From: WJKG01 sp964627305 | GTDB taxonomy: Bacteria; Zixibacteria; MSB-5A5; GN15; FEB-12 | NCBI GenBank assembly: GCA_964627305.1 | Contig: CAZVHP010000008.1 | Location: 1 to 64,000, forward strand | Length of the DNA: 64,000 nucleotides | Direction: 5' to 3' | Shown here: piece by piece, positions 17,115 through 27,093 of the stretch | Numbering within the stretch: position 1 is the stretch's first letter | Layout: every line of letters begins with the position of its first letter | Made by a program: the position numbers and the translations under genes | Notes under the pieces: generated by a model | What the model saw: only the letters and a program-made list of their open reading frames with translations | What the model was told of the DNA's origin: nothing | Database searches by the model: none

Positions 17115-18488
17115 ATGTCAGAAGACAACAACGCCCCCTCTGCGGTCGGCAAACTGCGCCAGCACTGGGGCAGTCGGCTGGGGTTCATACTGGCGGCGAC
17201 GGGATCGGCCATCGGTCTGGGGAATATCTGGAAGTTTCCGTACATCACCGGCGACTACGGGGGCGGGGCATTCGTGCTGGTGTACCTGGTGTGTGTTGTG
17301 GTGGTCGGTCTGCCACTGATGCTTGCGGAGTTCATGATCGGGCGGCGCGGTCAGGAGAACCCGGTCGGGGCGTTTCAGAAGCTGCACCGTCGGGGTAGTC
17401 CGTGGCAGGGTGCGGGCTGGATGGGGGTTGCCTCCGGTTTTCTGATTCTGTCGTTCTACAGTATCGTGGCCGGCTGGGCGATGGCCTACATATTCAAAGC
17501 GATCGCAGGTTTTCCCGGTTCGCCGGAGCAGATCCAGGAGCAGTTCACGCAGTTGGTGCTCAGTCCGGGGGATTCGATTTTGTGGCACACGGTTTTCATG
17601 GCGCTGACGATTGGTATTGTCATAGGTGGTATCCAGCATGGCATTGAGCGGTGGTCCAAGATTCTGATGCCGCTTCTTTTCTGTATTTTGCTGGGGCTGA
17701 TGTTTTACGGGCTTTTCAACACGCACGGGGGGATGGAGGCGTTGCGCTTTTTGTTCAGGCCGGACTTTCATAAGCTGACGGCGGAGGGGGTGCTATCGGC
17801 ATTGGGGCATGCTTTCTTCACGCTGTCGCTGGGGATGGGGGCGATGATCACGTATGGGTCGTACATGGAGCGCGGCGCGCGGCTGGTACGTGATGCGGTG
17901 ACGATATCGTTCCTCGACACGTTCATTGCGTTGATGGCGGGGGTGGCGATCTTTTCGCTGGTGTTCCATTTCGGCATGGAGCCACAGCAGAGTGTGGGGC
18001 TGATATTCAAGACGCTGCCGGTGCTGTTCGCACAGATCGGGCCATGGATATCGGTGCCGTTTTTTGTGCTGCTGACGTTTGCGGCGCTGACCTCGGCGAT
18101 AAGTCTTCTGGAGGTGGTGGTATCGTACTTCGTGGATGAGCGCAACTGGAATCGGACGGTGGCGGCGCTGGTAATGGGCGGTTTGATCTACTGCGTGGGG
18201 TTGTTGTGCGCGACGGCTTCACTGACGGTGCCATTCACTAAGGGTACTGGCTATTTCGATTTCTTCGACGTGCTGACGACGAACTACATGCTGCCGATCG
18301 GCGGGTTGTTGACCTGTCTGTTCACGGCCTGGGTATTCAGGGATAAGGAGCGGGTGGAGGAGTTTGGCAGTCGTGGCAGGTTGTATCGCGGCTTTGTGTT
18401 CCTGATCCGGTACGTAACCCCTGTTGCGGTGGTGATTGTGATTCTGCACGGGCTGGAGTTGTTGCCGTTCATGGATTACAGTCACTGA
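17115..18488 (+). CDS. Sodium-dependent transporter of the NSS/SNF family
   Basis: A 457-residue multi-pass membrane protein of the LeuT fold that couples sodium entry to uptake of amino acids or related amines. The unwound TM1 region reads GSAIGLGNIWKFPY, the hallmark of the family, followed by GGGAFVLVYL and the EFMIGR loop. The length is close to bacterial members with 11-12 helices. SD AAGGAG precedes the ATG. It is the only plus-strand gene in the window and converges with the SbcD-like gene, overlapping it by 7 bases at the 3' ends. The substrate cannot be read from sequence. Confidence 0.93.
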   Translation: MSEDNNAPSAVGKLRQHWGSRLGFILAATGSAIGLGNIWKFPYITGDYGGGAFVLVYLVCVVVVGLPLMLAEFMIGRRGQENPVGAFQKLHRRGSPWQGAGWMGVASGFLILSFYSIVAGWAMAYIFKAIAGFPGSPEQIQEQFTQLVLSPGDSILWHTVFMALTIGIVIGGIQHGIERWSKILMPLLFCILLGLMFYGLFNTHGGMEALRFLFRPDFHKLTAEGVLSALGHAFFTLSLGMGAMITYGSYMERGARLVRDAVTISFLDTFIALMAGVAIFSLVFHFGMEPQQSVGLIFKTLPVLFAQIGPWISVPFFVLLTFAALTSAISLLEVVVSYFVDERNWNRTVAALVMGGLIYCVGLLCATASLTVPFTKGTGYFDFFDVLTTNYMLPIGGLLTCLFTAWVFRDKERVEEFGSRGRLYRGFVFLIRYVTPVAVVIVILHGLELLPFMDYSH

Positions 18489-19603
18489 TCGTCCTGAGTC
18501 AGATAGCGCAGCGCCGAGGATTTCAGGCGATCGAGATCGAATCCCTTGAGTGACTGCTGTTCGAGAAACTCAAGGAAGGCCTTGTCGAGTCTGCCGATTC
18601 CGGCCCGGCCAAGGGTTGGTTGCTGATTCGTCTCGCTTTGGGGGCGTTGAATCTGAATGTCGAGAGCATAGCTCTGTTGCCGAAGGTGCTGCAGTTCCTC
18701 GGTGGGGATAGTTTTGCGCGCCTCTTCGGAGACGTTGGTCAGACGCACCCGCATGATCTTGTCTTCTCCCCCGAGCTCGGTGACTCGTTTCCTGACCACG
18801 TTTACGATTTCGTCGCCGCGCAGTCCGGTGGCATCGATTTCGGGGACATCGATCATGATGCGGCTGGCGACCTTGTGGAAGGTGATGTTGGAGTCGGTCA
18901 GGTTGACCTCGATGAATCCCTTGTCGGCATCGCGCTCGCTTTGTGAGAGGCGCTCGGTGGAGCCGGAGTACCAGGCGCGGTCGGCGACCTTGCGGAAGTT
19001 GTGGAAATGGCCGAGGGCCACGTAGTCAAAGCCCTCCATGATCTCCAGCGGCAGTTCCTGTTCGCCAAGCTCCACCATGGAGAACTCCTCCATGCCGGCA
19101 GCGACGCCGTGCATGACCAGTATATTGAAGGGGGCATGGGGATCGGGTCGGCACCTTTCCAGCTGGGCCTTCTGGATGTCGGTGGTCAGGCAATGCGGCA
19201 GGGCGGTAACGGTGGCGCCGGCGATTCGGACCTGCTCCATGTGCGAGTGAGCAACGACATGGAGGTTGTCGATAGTGCGAAAGACATCGAGGGCGGGGCC
19301 GTGACCGGACTGTTTGGGAGCATCGTGATTGCCGGTGATGACGAGGGTCGGTATTTCTGCCGTTTGAGCGAGACGGTGCAACTGGCGGGCGGCGACAGCC
19401 ATGATGCGGTTGGTGGGGCGAACGGTATGAAAGAGGTCGCCGGCATGGATGCACAGGTCGGGTTTGAGATCGATGATTTTGTCGATGGCCTCGGTGAAGG
19501 TACGAATGATATCATGCTGGCGCTCAGTGAGGCCATCGGGTGCGCGCCGGGGATGGTTCTCCCCCGCGCCGAGATGGGTATCGGCAAGGTGGCACAGTCG
19601 CAT
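18482..19603 (-). CDS. SbcD/Mre11-type DNA repair nuclease
   Basis: A 373-residue calcineurin-like metallophosphoesterase. The metal-binding motifs DTHLG, HAGDLFH, GNHD and ALGHFHN appear in order, as in SbcD/Mre11, which trims DNA ends with an SbcC/Rad50 partner. No sbcC is adjacent, which is unusual, so the partner must be elsewhere or the enzyme acts alone. I start at the ATG at 19603 (MRLCHLADTH); no SD is evident there, and an in-frame TTG start 36 bases upstream remains possible. Confidence 0.87.
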   Translation of the reverse strand: MRLCHLADTHLGAGENHPRRAPDGLTERQHDIIRTFTEAIDKIIDLKPDLCIHAGDLFHTVRPTNRIMAVAARQLHRLAQTAEIPTLVITGNHDAPKQSGHGPALDVFRTIDNLHVVAHSHMEQVRIAGATVTALPHCLTTDIQKAQLERCRPDPHAPFNILVMHGVAAGMEEFSMVELGEQELPLEIMEGFDYVALGHFHNFRKVADRAWYSGSTERLSQSERDADKGFIEVNLTDSNITFHKVASRIMIDVPEIDATGLRGDEIVNVVRKRVTELGGEDKIMRVRLTNVSEEARKTIPTEELQHLRQQSYALDIQIQRPQSETNQQPTLGRAGIGRLDKAFLEFLEQQSLKGFDLDRLKSSALRYLTQDDQ

Positions 19604-19710
19604 GGAAGGAGTATACGCAGGGATGGCCGGGGGCGGCAATCACATTATGGTGGCAAGTGGTGCTGAGTGGTGGTGTGGGTTGGCAGTCGAACGGGAAATC
19701 AGTCGTGCGC

Positions 19711-21147
19711 TTAGTAGATGGCGTAGCGGGAGATGCGGTCGCGCAGGGTGTTGCGGGAGATGCCGAGGGTTTCGGAGGTTTTCACCTGATTGCCGTCGAA
19801 CTGTTTGAGGCAGGCGGAGATGACAGCCTGTTCGAAGGCGCTCTGGAGCAGTTGATAGATCTGGCCCGGTGAGTTGGCGATTAGTCGGGGCATGGCGGGG
19901 TCGATAATCTTGCGGAAGGCCTCGGTGTAGTCGTCCTTGAGGACGCCCAGATCGACTTCAAGTCTGCCGCTACCTTCATTGAAGACGGGGAAATCCTCGG
20001 GTTGCAGTTCATCGCTCTTGGTAACAACGAGGGCGGTATGGATGTTGTTTTCGAGTTCTCTGACATTGCCGGGCCAGTTGTATTTCGAGAGAATCTGCAT
20101 GGCCTTTTTGGAGACCCGCTTGACGTTGTGGCCCATCTGGGGGGCGAATTTGCGGGTGAAGTGGTCCACCAGCTGGGGGATGTCGTGGCGTCGTTCGCGC
20201 AGCGGCGGGATGTATATTGAGAAGACTTTGAGGCGGTAGAACAAATCGACGCGGAAGGAACCCTCTTTCATGCACTGCACGAGTGACTTATTGGTAGCGG
20301 CGATAATGCGCACATCGACAGTTTGTGATTCATTGCCGCCCACCCGTTCGAAGCGCTTCTCCTGAAGGGCGCGCAGCAGTTTGGACTGGGTAAGCAGGGA
20401 CATATCGCCGATTTCGTCGAGGAACAGGGTGCCCTTGTCGGCTTGTTCGAATTTGCCAATGCGCTTGAAGTAGGCACCGGTGAAGGCTCCCTTCTCATGA
20501 CCGAAGAGTTCAGACTCCAGCAGGGTTTCGGGGAGGGCAGCGCAATTGACGGAGAGGAAAGCGTTGCCGCGGCGTTTGGAGTTGCGATGGATGGCTCGCG
20601 CGACGAGTTCCTTGCCGGTGCCGGATTCGCCGAAAATGAGCACGGCGGCATCGGTCTTGGCCACCTGTCCGATCATTTTGGCGATTTCGACGATCTCGGG
20701 TGACTGACCGACGATCTCATCGACATGGTGTTCGTTGGTATCAGCCGGGGCGGGCGGCGATGAGGTTCTCGGATGGCCGGAGACGGAGTAGCCGCAGGCC
20801 TTGTTGACGGTGTCGATGAGTTTCTGGATTTCGAAGGGTTTGGTCAGGTACTCGTAGGCACCTTCGCGCATGGCCTCGATAGCGTTTTCGGTGGAGACGA
20901 AGCCGCTGATGACGATGACGGGGACGTTCTCGCGGGACTGTTTGATCTGCCTGAGAACCTCGAGGCCGGAGAGGGTGGGCAGATTGACATCGAGCATCAC
21001 CAGATCGATTTCATCGTGGGAATCGACATAGTTGCTGACCTCGGTTCCGTCATCAAGGAACTGGAACGAGAACTTGTCTGAATCGAAGAGGTTGGCTACG
21101 GACTTGGAGAGGTCCTTGTCGTCGTCAACCAGGAGTATATTTTTCAT
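19711..21147 (-). CDS. NtrC-family sigma-54-dependent response regulator
   Basis: A 478-residue activator: receiver domain with acidic pocket DDD and phospho-acceptor D53, AAA+ domain with Walker A GESGTGKE and an intact GAFTGA loop for contacting sigma-54, then a C-terminal Fis-type helix-turn-helix (SETLGISRNTLRDRI). It lies 84 bases downstream of prsR and is the last gene of the PrsK operon, so PrsK may phosphorylate both regulators. SD AAGGACG precedes the ATG. Targets are not known; candidate sigma-54 promoters occur elsewhere in the window. Confidence 0.95.
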   Translation of the reverse strand: MKNILLVDDDKDLSKSVANLFDSDKFSFQFLDDGTEVSNYVDSHDEIDLVMLDVNLPTLSGLEVLRQIKQSRENVPVIVISGFVSTENAIEAMREGAYEYLTKPFEIQKLIDTVNKACGYSVSGHPRTSSPPAPADTNEHHVDEIVGQSPEIVEIAKMIGQVAKTDAAVLIFGESGTGKELVARAIHRNSKRRGNAFLSVNCAALPETLLESELFGHEKGAFTGAYFKRIGKFEQADKGTLFLDEIGDMSLLTQSKLLRALQEKRFERVGGNESQTVDVRIIAATNKSLVQCMKEGSFRVDLFYRLKVFSIYIPPLRERRHDIPQLVDHFTRKFAPQMGHNVKRVSKKAMQILSKYNWPGNVRELENNIHTALVVTKSDELQPEDFPVFNEGSGRLEVDLGVLKDDYTEAFRKIIDPAMPRLIANSPGQIYQLLQSAFEQAVISACLKQFDGNQVKTSETLGISRNTLRDRISRYAIY

Positions 21148-21231
21148 CGTCCTTTACCCTTACTGGTCTATCCAATGTATCGGCTGAAAGCGGAAAAGTT
21201 GTAGGAGTAAAGGTGGAAAAAAACTGTCGAA

Positions 21232-22623
21232 TCAGCCCTTTTCGGTCCTTTTGAGGTGGTACTTCTCGATGAGTTCATATAAGGTGGTGCGGCTGACTTC
21301 GAGGAGGCGGGCGACGCGGGAGATGTTCCAGTTTTCGGCGACGAGGGCTTTGACGAGGTGCTCCCGTTCGGCGCGTTCTTTGATCTCCTGGAGCGTATGG
21401 AGTTCATCGGCGGTTTCGTCCTCGGCGACGGGGGTGGCCAGAGCCAGATCGGCGGCGCTGACGTTTTGTCCCTGACAGAGAATGACGGCGCGCTTGATCT
21501 TGTTTTCCAGTTCCCGGACGTTGCCGGGCCAATGGTGTTCGGTGACGGCCTGAATGGCCTGGGCCGAGAGGGTCAGGCCTTTGCGCCCCTGTTCCTCGCC
21601 GAAGCGTTCGAGGAAATAGCGAGCCAGATAGAGCGCATCCTCTCCCCTGTCACGCAGGGGGGGCAGTTCGATTTGGAGGACACTGAGCCGGTAGAAGAGG
21701 TCCTCGCGGAATTTGCCGGCGGCCACTTCCTGATCGAGCTTGCGGTTGGTGGCGGCGATGATGCGCACGTCGAGCTTGATCTGCTGGTTGCCGCCGACTC
21801 TTTCGATGCGGCGATCCTCGATGAAGCGGAGCAGTTTGACCTGCAGCAACAGGGGTAGTTCGCCGATTTCATCGAGGAAGACGCTGCCGGCATTGGCCTG
21901 TTCCAAGCGTCCGATGCGCTGCCGGTGGGCGTCGGTGAAGGCACCCTTTTCGTGGCCGAAGAGTTCGGATTCGAGAAGGTTCTCGGGAATGGCGCCGCAG
22001 TTGATGGGGACGAAGGGTTTATCGGCGCGGCTGCTCTGGCGGTGGATGGAGCGAGCGACCAGTTCTTTGCCGGTGCCGGATTCGCCGGTGACCAGAACGG
22101 TGTAGTCGCTGCCGGAGACGCTTTTGATGAGGTTGAAGACCTGGCGCATGGCCTCTGAGGATCCGATGATGCCATCGAACCGGTCGCGGCTGAGCAGTTC
22201 GTGCTGAAGCTCCTGTTTTTCTCGTTCTAACTGATAGAGGTAGAAGGCGCGATTGATGACGATTTTGAGTTCGGCGATATCGACCGGTTTTGAGAAGAAG
22301 TCGTAGGCGCCGCGATCGATGCACAGGAGGGCGTTTTCCTTTTGGCCATGGGCGGTGACCATGATGATTTTCAGGGCGGGGTCGATTTCGAGGAAGCGGC
22401 CGATAAGATCGAGTCCCTCGCGCTCGTCCTCAGCTCCGGTGAGAGACAAATCCAGGCACACCACGGCCGGCCGCCCCTGACTGACCTGTTTCATGGCGGA
22501 TTGTGAGTCCTCTGCCTGAAGGACGGTATAGTCTCCTTTGAGGGCGAAGTACATCTGCTGGCGGATGCCTTTTTCGTCGTCGACTACGAGTATGGTGCGG
22601 TTGTTATCCATAGAGTCACTCAC
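21232..22623 (-). CDS. PrsR-type sigma-54-dependent response regulator
   Basis: A 463-residue regulator resembling PrsR, known from exosortase/PEP-CTERM exopolysaccharide systems. The receiver has VVDDEKG and D58 in CLDLSL, the GAYDFFSKP segment, and an ENRE-like linker (RAFYLYQLEREKQEL) typical of PrsR. The AAA+ domain has GESGTGKE and the sigma-54 contact loop reads GAFTDA instead of GAFTGA. A Fis-type HTH closes the protein. Two starts are possible: GTG at 22623 overlapping the prsK stop by 4 bases, or ATG at 22611. No exosortase or PEP-CTERM gene is in the window. Confidence 0.88.
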   Translation of the reverse strand: MSDSMDNNRTILVVDDEKGIRQQMYFALKGDYTVLQAEDSQSAMKQVSQGRPAVVCLDLSLTGAEDEREGLDLIGRFLEIDPALKIIMVTAHGQKENALLCIDRGAYDFFSKPVDIAELKIVINRAFYLYQLEREKQELQHELLSRDRFDGIIGSSEAMRQVFNLIKSVSGSDYTVLVTGESGTGKELVARSIHRQSSRADKPFVPINCGAIPENLLESELFGHEKGAFTDAHRQRIGRLEQANAGSVFLDEIGELPLLLQVKLLRFIEDRRIERVGGNQQIKLDVRIIAATNRKLDQEVAAGKFREDLFYRLSVLQIELPPLRDRGEDALYLARYFLERFGEEQGRKGLTLSAQAIQAVTEHHWPGNVRELENKIKRAVILCQGQNVSAADLALATPVAEDETADELHTLQEIKERAEREHLVKALVAENWNISRVARLLEVSRTTLYELIEKYHLKRTEKG

Positions 22624-24710
22624 TGTATCGGCAGGCGGACGGTGAACCGTGTCCCCTTTCCTTGTTCAGATTCCACTTTGATGTCGCCGCCCATTTGGCG
22701 GATGGCCTCGCGAGACTGATACATACCGATTCCCAGGCCCTTCTTCTTTGTCGACATGAAGGGCTGGAAGAGCCGGGCACGCATGAAGTCCTCGCTCATT
22801 CCACAGCCGGTGTCCGCCACTGAAACGCAGGCGCGCCGGGGCGCAGAGTCTTCGGCATCTTCGAATGTCGTCACCTCAAGGGTGCCCCTGACGGGCATGG
22901 CTTCTATGGCGTTTACTATAAGGTTTTCGAAGACAGATGCAAGCTTCTGGCGATCGGCTGAGACAGCGGGCAGGTGATCGTAGTTCTCGGTGAGGGTTAT
23001 GCGTTCGATTTTTCTGACCTGAGTTTTGCTTATGGCTTGTCTGACGATGTCGTTAATGTCGACAGTATCGAGGTTTACGTCTTCTGAGGGGCTGTCGGTG
23101 AGCCGGGCGATGATACGCCGCTGGCGACGGACAGCATCGCCGATTGTCTCCAGCATAGACTGTCTGAATTCGGGATCATCGAGATTGGTGCGGGCGTTGG
23201 CGAGCAGCAGGTCGAGCATGCCGACCGAGTTCTTGAGGTCGTGCAGAACGAACGAGGAGACCTTGTGGAAGGACTCGAGTTCTTTGGCGCGAAGCAACTG
23301 CTCGGTCACCCGCGTATTTCGGATGGCAAGGGCTATGGGGCCGGAGATGGACTCAAGGAGTTGTCCGAGTTCGGCGGGGTCGTGGTCAGCGGATGCAGGG
23401 ACGCTGATAACGAGGACACCGACAAGGTCTTTGCGTCCTATGACGGGCAGGAGCATCCAGGGTTGAAACTCCAGGGTATCGACCAGGCAGCGATGACTGG
23501 AGTCGAATTCGGGGGTGCGCTCGACAAGGTCTTCCCATATAATGGGCCGGCCAAAACGGTGCAACCACTCGACCACTTCGTGGACGCGGTGCTTTTCCAG
23601 TGGTCGCTGACCGCCGCTGAGCCTGCTGACGAGATAGTGGCTGCCTTCGGTGTGTTCAATCAGGGCGCCGGATTGGACGCCGTAATTGCTGTGCAGGAGC
23701 ACATTGAGGCGTTCGAGGATTTCGTCGCACGCGGTCGATTCGGATATTTCGTCTATGAACTCGCGGTACTCGAACTTGCCGGCCTCCCGATAGGTGGATG
23801 TCTGGGTTGCTCGCACCCTTCCCTGGAGGCGGTTGAGCATGTAGATGGAGATGAACAGCAGGATGACGAGCAGGAGGGAGAGTGCCGGGAGCAGGACCTG
23901 ATCGGACCTTCCGAGAGCGCGGAAGGTCTGGGCGAGCAGGCCGACGACGAGGAAGAATATGCCGCCGTTGATGATGACAATCGAGGAGTAGGCGGACCGT
24001 CGGGTGACAACGACGCCGATGGTGCGGGGGTCGTGTCTTCGCAAATGGATCAGCAGCAGCAGGGCAACCACGGGTGCGCAGACGGCGGAGATGACGAACA
24101 CCCAGAGGGGGATTCGATTCCAGAGGAATTCGAGGGTGGCGACGAAGAAAACCAATCCGGTCACCAGCACTGAGAGATACAGCCCGGCGGCGAGTTGACG
24201 CTTCTGTGATCCGAGGGCGGTGCGGTAGCAGTTTTCGACATTGAACAGCCCGGTGAGAAACGCCCAGAGATAGAAGAGGATCAGCAGCAGGGTCCCCCCG
24301 CTGAGGGTGAAGTAGGCGCTGCCGAGACTGCCGGGGAAGAAGGTGAGAATTGGCTCGGCGATATCGGCAATGGCGAAGGCCGTTGCGAGAGTGAAGGCGG
24401 CGAAGAGAGTCAGGCGGCGGCGATCGAGCTGTGATTTTTCAGAGGTGTCGCGTCCCCAGTACATGGTAAACAGGAGCCAGCTGAAGGGGAGGTATGCGGC
24501 GGCGATACCCAGACTGATTTCTCCCCAGTGGAAGAGGCGGTAGGAGTGGTTGAGGTAGAGGGCTACGGCAAGGAGTACTGCGGCCCAGTTCAGGAGCGAG
24601 ATGCCGGCGCCGAGCTGGTCATGGCGTCCGCGGGCAGTGCTCAGCGCCCAGAGGGCGAAGGCAGCGATCAGGCCCCCTGATGCCCAGAAGAGGATCTCAA
24701 GGGCAGTCAA
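22620..24710 (-). CDS. PrsK-type membrane histidine kinase
   Basis: A 696-residue sensor kinase. About ten predicted membrane segments fill residues 1-290, a GAF-like sensor domain follows, then the dimerisation helix with the PrsK-type motif FVLHDLKNS (His near 490) and an HATPase domain with N-box NLIVNAIEAM and G-box GLGIGM. Initiation is at TTG (24710), supported by GAGGAGG 8 bases ahead (24719..24725) and a 3-base gap to the upstream gene; no ATG fits. With PrsR it should form a two-component system feeding sigma-54 promoters. Confidence 0.9.
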   Translation of the reverse strand: MTALEILFWASGGLIAAFALWALSTARGRHDQLGAGISLLNWAAVLLAVALYLNHSYRLFHWGEISLGIAAAYLPFSWLLFTMYWGRDTSEKSQLDRRRLTLFAAFTLATAFAIADIAEPILTFFPGSLGSAYFTLSGGTLLLILFYLWAFLTGLFNVENCYRTALGSQKRQLAAGLYLSVLVTGLVFFVATLEFLWNRIPLWVFVISAVCAPVVALLLLIHLRRHDPRTIGVVVTRRSAYSSIVIINGGIFFLVVGLLAQTFRALGRSDQVLLPALSLLLVILLFISIYMLNRLQGRVRATQTSTYREAGKFEYREFIDEISESTACDEILERLNVLLHSNYGVQSGALIEHTEGSHYLVSRLSGGQRPLEKHRVHEVVEWLHRFGRPIIWEDLVERTPEFDSSHRCLVDTLEFQPWMLLPVIGRKDLVGVLVISVPASADHDPAELGQLLESISGPIALAIRNTRVTEQLLRAKELESFHKVSSFVLHDLKNSVGMLDLLLANARTNLDDPEFRQSMLETIGDAVRRQRRIIARLTDSPSEDVNLDTVDINDIVRQAISKTQVRKIERITLTENYDHLPAVSADRQKLASVFENLIVNAIEAMPVRGTLEVTTFEDAEDSAPRRACVSVADTGCGMSEDFMRARLFQPFMSTKKKGLGIGMYQSREAIRQMGGDIKVESEQGKGTRFTVRLPIQ

Positions 24711-24713
24711 TCA

Positions 24714-25550
24714 CTATTCCTCCTCGGATACCAGCAGTCGTGTAGTGGTCCCCATCCAGAAGTAGTTGGCGATGAAGTCTGCCACCAGGCCGCCGAACAA
24801 CAGCCAGTAGACCAGCTCCGGGTTGAATTTGCTGACAATGGTCTGCGGGTTATTGAGCAGTGCGAAAGCCAGAGGGAAGAACATGATGAAGACTGCCAGG
24901 AAGAAGCTGGTGAATGGATTTCGCACAAATATCTTCAGAGAACGACCGATGGCGCCGAAGAGGCTGTCGCGGAAGACGATTATGGAGGGGATGACGTAGA
25001 GGAACACAGCGAGCAGGACAACGAAGACCAGCGGCATCAGACCGTAGGTAAACGCGGCCTGCCGGCGAGGGGAGCCGACAAGGACGGACTCAAAGATAGT
25101 CGGCAGCAGTTGTCCGGCACCCACGACGATGACGTTGAAGAGCGCCCAGGCGGCGATGAACTTCCACAGCAAGCTGGCGTTTAGAAGCTCCACTGGTTCA
25201 CTTTCGAGCCGCATGTATCGTCGATAGAAGAGCATGGCGACGATACCGAGGATGGCGCCTTCAAAGATCACGCTTATGATGGTCTTGGCCCATCCGAAGA
25301 AATAGGGCAGGAGCAGGAAGTGACCTGGATAGTGGGTGAACCCCCCGGCGGGTTGCTCTCCGAACAGGGAGGTCCAGAAGGAGATTACGCCGTAGAAGGG
25401 GGCCGAGAGGAAGTTGTAGTGTGCATAGAGCACCAGCCAGTTAATGCCGAATAGTGCGAGCAGCAGCAGCCAGATCTTCCCTGATCCGATCTGCCTGAGC
25501 GTGTCGATCCACAAGTGGACGAAGCGGTTGATGCCAGAGACTATACCCAT
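24714..25550 (-). CDS. Multi-pass membrane protein, unknown function
   Basis: A 278-residue protein with about six hydrophobic segments (for example WLLLLALFGINWLVLYAHY and FFLAVFIMFFPLAFALL) and a short acidic C-terminus. I do not recognise a family. The ATG at 25550 with GGAG upstream is preferred over an earlier in-frame start that would overlap the preceding gene. It lies 13 bases after the FN3 lipoprotein gene and 3 bases before prsK, so it is likely part of the same signalling or envelope function, perhaps as an accessory sensor. Confidence 0.7.
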   Translation of the reverse strand: MGIVSGINRFVHLWIDTLRQIGSGKIWLLLLALFGINWLVLYAHYNFLSAPFYGVISFWTSLFGEQPAGGFTHYPGHFLLLPYFFGWAKTIISVIFEGAILGIVAMLFYRRYMRLESEPVELLNASLLWKFIAAWALFNVIVVGAGQLLPTIFESVLVGSPRRQAAFTYGLMPLVFVVLLAVFLYVIPSIIVFRDSLFGAIGRSLKIFVRNPFTSFFLAVFIMFFPLAFALLNNPQTIVSKFNPELVYWLLFGGLVADFIANYFWMGTTTRLLVSEEE

Positions 25551-25563
25551 ATTCCCAACTCCA

Positions 25564-27078
25564 TTACGGGATATTAACGCTGATCGTATTCGAACCGGTT
25601 GCGGCGCCCTGTTTGTCGAAGACGAAGATGCGCCAGTACGTGGTGCCTTTGGGGGCATCGTAGGTGCCGCTGGTGGTGCTGGCACTGGTGATGATTGCGA
25701 TCAGCTTTGATTGCGTGGTGACAGTTGAGCTGTTGGATCGATACACCCGATAGGAGGCGAAGTCAACGGCATTACTTCTTTGCCATGTCAGGCTGAGTCG
25801 TCCTGCATCCTCATCGGGAATGGCGTACAGCTCTATCGGATCAGGAGGCGCGTTCGCCAGTGTTGTCACCGATGCGATCTCGGAAGAGGCGACCTGACCG
25901 AAGGTATCATAGAGGTAGAGGCGGTAGTAATAGACCTGATTCTCATCGAGGTCCTCATCGATGAAGCTGGTGGTGGAGCGGTTTGAGACCGCGGCGACCA
26001 TAGTTGAGGCTGATGAAACGGAAGCGAGGGTGTCGCGATAAATCCGGTATGACAGGAATTGCTCACTGGTGGCCTGAGTCCATGAGAGGGCAACCTCATA
26101 GGATGAGAGCGCGGTTGCCGTAAGAGTAACGGGATTCAGGTCACCGGCAATTCTCAGCACCTGGGGAGCAGACTGGTTGACGGCTCTGTTGCCGGCAGCA
26201 TCGGTGAAGGTGCCGGTCACAGTACCGGAGGCCAAAGAGAAGCCGACGGGCACAATCCAGGAGCGTTGATACACGCCCGGAGTAGTGGTCTCGTACAGGT
26301 CCAGTCTTGAGAGGCTGCCGAAGCTGACGCTTGCGGTACCATCGGACTCACCGGCGATGAGTGAGAACGTGATGGTATTTCCGGAGCGGAACAGCGAGTC
26401 GGTCGGTGTGAAGGATACCGATGTGATTTCGGCGATGCGGTCGAGGGTGATCTGGTCGCTCAGGGGGGTGGCAGTTCGCCCACCGTCGGCAAAGAGCAGC
26501 TCGGCATAGACGGTCTTGATGCCATCGCCATCGGATAGCCGGAAGCTGGTTTGAGTGCCGGACATAGCTTTCCAGATGGCTGTGGCGCTGTCGAGAGCTT
26601 CATAGAGGCGGATATCGGTTACGGATGTGGGGATGTTGAGTTGAATGGTCACATCGCGTGAGTTGGTGAACCGGTCGTTGTTGTTGATCACCATTGAGAG
26701 TGGCGAGATGATCACGGTGGTGGGGTCGGAGCGATCACACTCCAGGCCGGAGGTCAGCACCGGCGCCACGGCGACGGCATATGTGCGATTGGGTGTTAAG
26801 CGGCTGAAGGTGTATGAGTAGGCAGCGACTGAGTCCCAGAGAGTATATGCCGTATCGGTGGCGGTAGCGACGTATATGCGGAACCGTCGGATGTCGGTGG
26901 TATTGGAGGCCTCCCAGGTCAGGCTGGCGGACTGGTCGCCGAGCGACGGGGTCAGGTTGATGACGCGGGGACAGTCTGCGGGCAGGGAGCGCACCGGGTC
27001 TTTGGACTCAATCTCCCGTTCACAGGCCGCGAGGCCAGTCAGCGCTATCAGAATGAGGAATATGGCAAATCGATTCAT
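25564..27078 (-). CDS. Lipoprotein with fibronectin type III domains
   Basis: A 504-residue predicted lipoprotein (lipobox LAAC, Cys19). Three FN3-like units are visible: near residues 40-120, about 325-410 (ALSWTQATSEQFLSYRIYRD) and 415-500 (LSLTWQRSNAVDFASYRVYR). A longer beta-rich Ig-like stretch lies between the first and second. Such domains mediate protein or polysaccharide binding at the cell surface. I start at the ATG at 27078, where the signal sequence begins. Second gene of the PEGA-to-PrsR operon. Confidence 0.82.
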   Translation of the reverse strand: MNRFAIFLILIALTGLAACEREIESKDPVRSLPADCPRVINLTPSLGDQSASLTWEASNTTDIRRFRIYVATATDTAYTLWDSVAAYSYTFSRLTPNRTYAVAVAPVLTSGLECDRSDPTTVIISPLSMVINNNDRFTNSRDVTIQLNIPTSVTDIRLYEALDSATAIWKAMSGTQTSFRLSDGDGIKTVYAELLFADGGRTATPLSDQITLDRIAEITSVSFTPTDSLFRSGNTITFSLIAGESDGTASVSFGSLSRLDLYETTTPGVYQRSWIVPVGFSLASGTVTGTFTDAAGNRAVNQSAPQVLRIAGDLNPVTLTATALSSYEVALSWTQATSEQFLSYRIYRDTLASVSSASTMVAAVSNRSTTSFIDEDLDENQVYYYRLYLYDTFGQVASSEIASVTTLANAPPDPIELYAIPDEDAGRLSLTWQRSNAVDFASYRVYRSNSSTVTTQSKLIAIITSASTTSGTYDAPKGTTYWRIFVFDKQGAATGSNTISVNIP

Positions 27079-27093
27079 TGCGTTCACTTCCAA

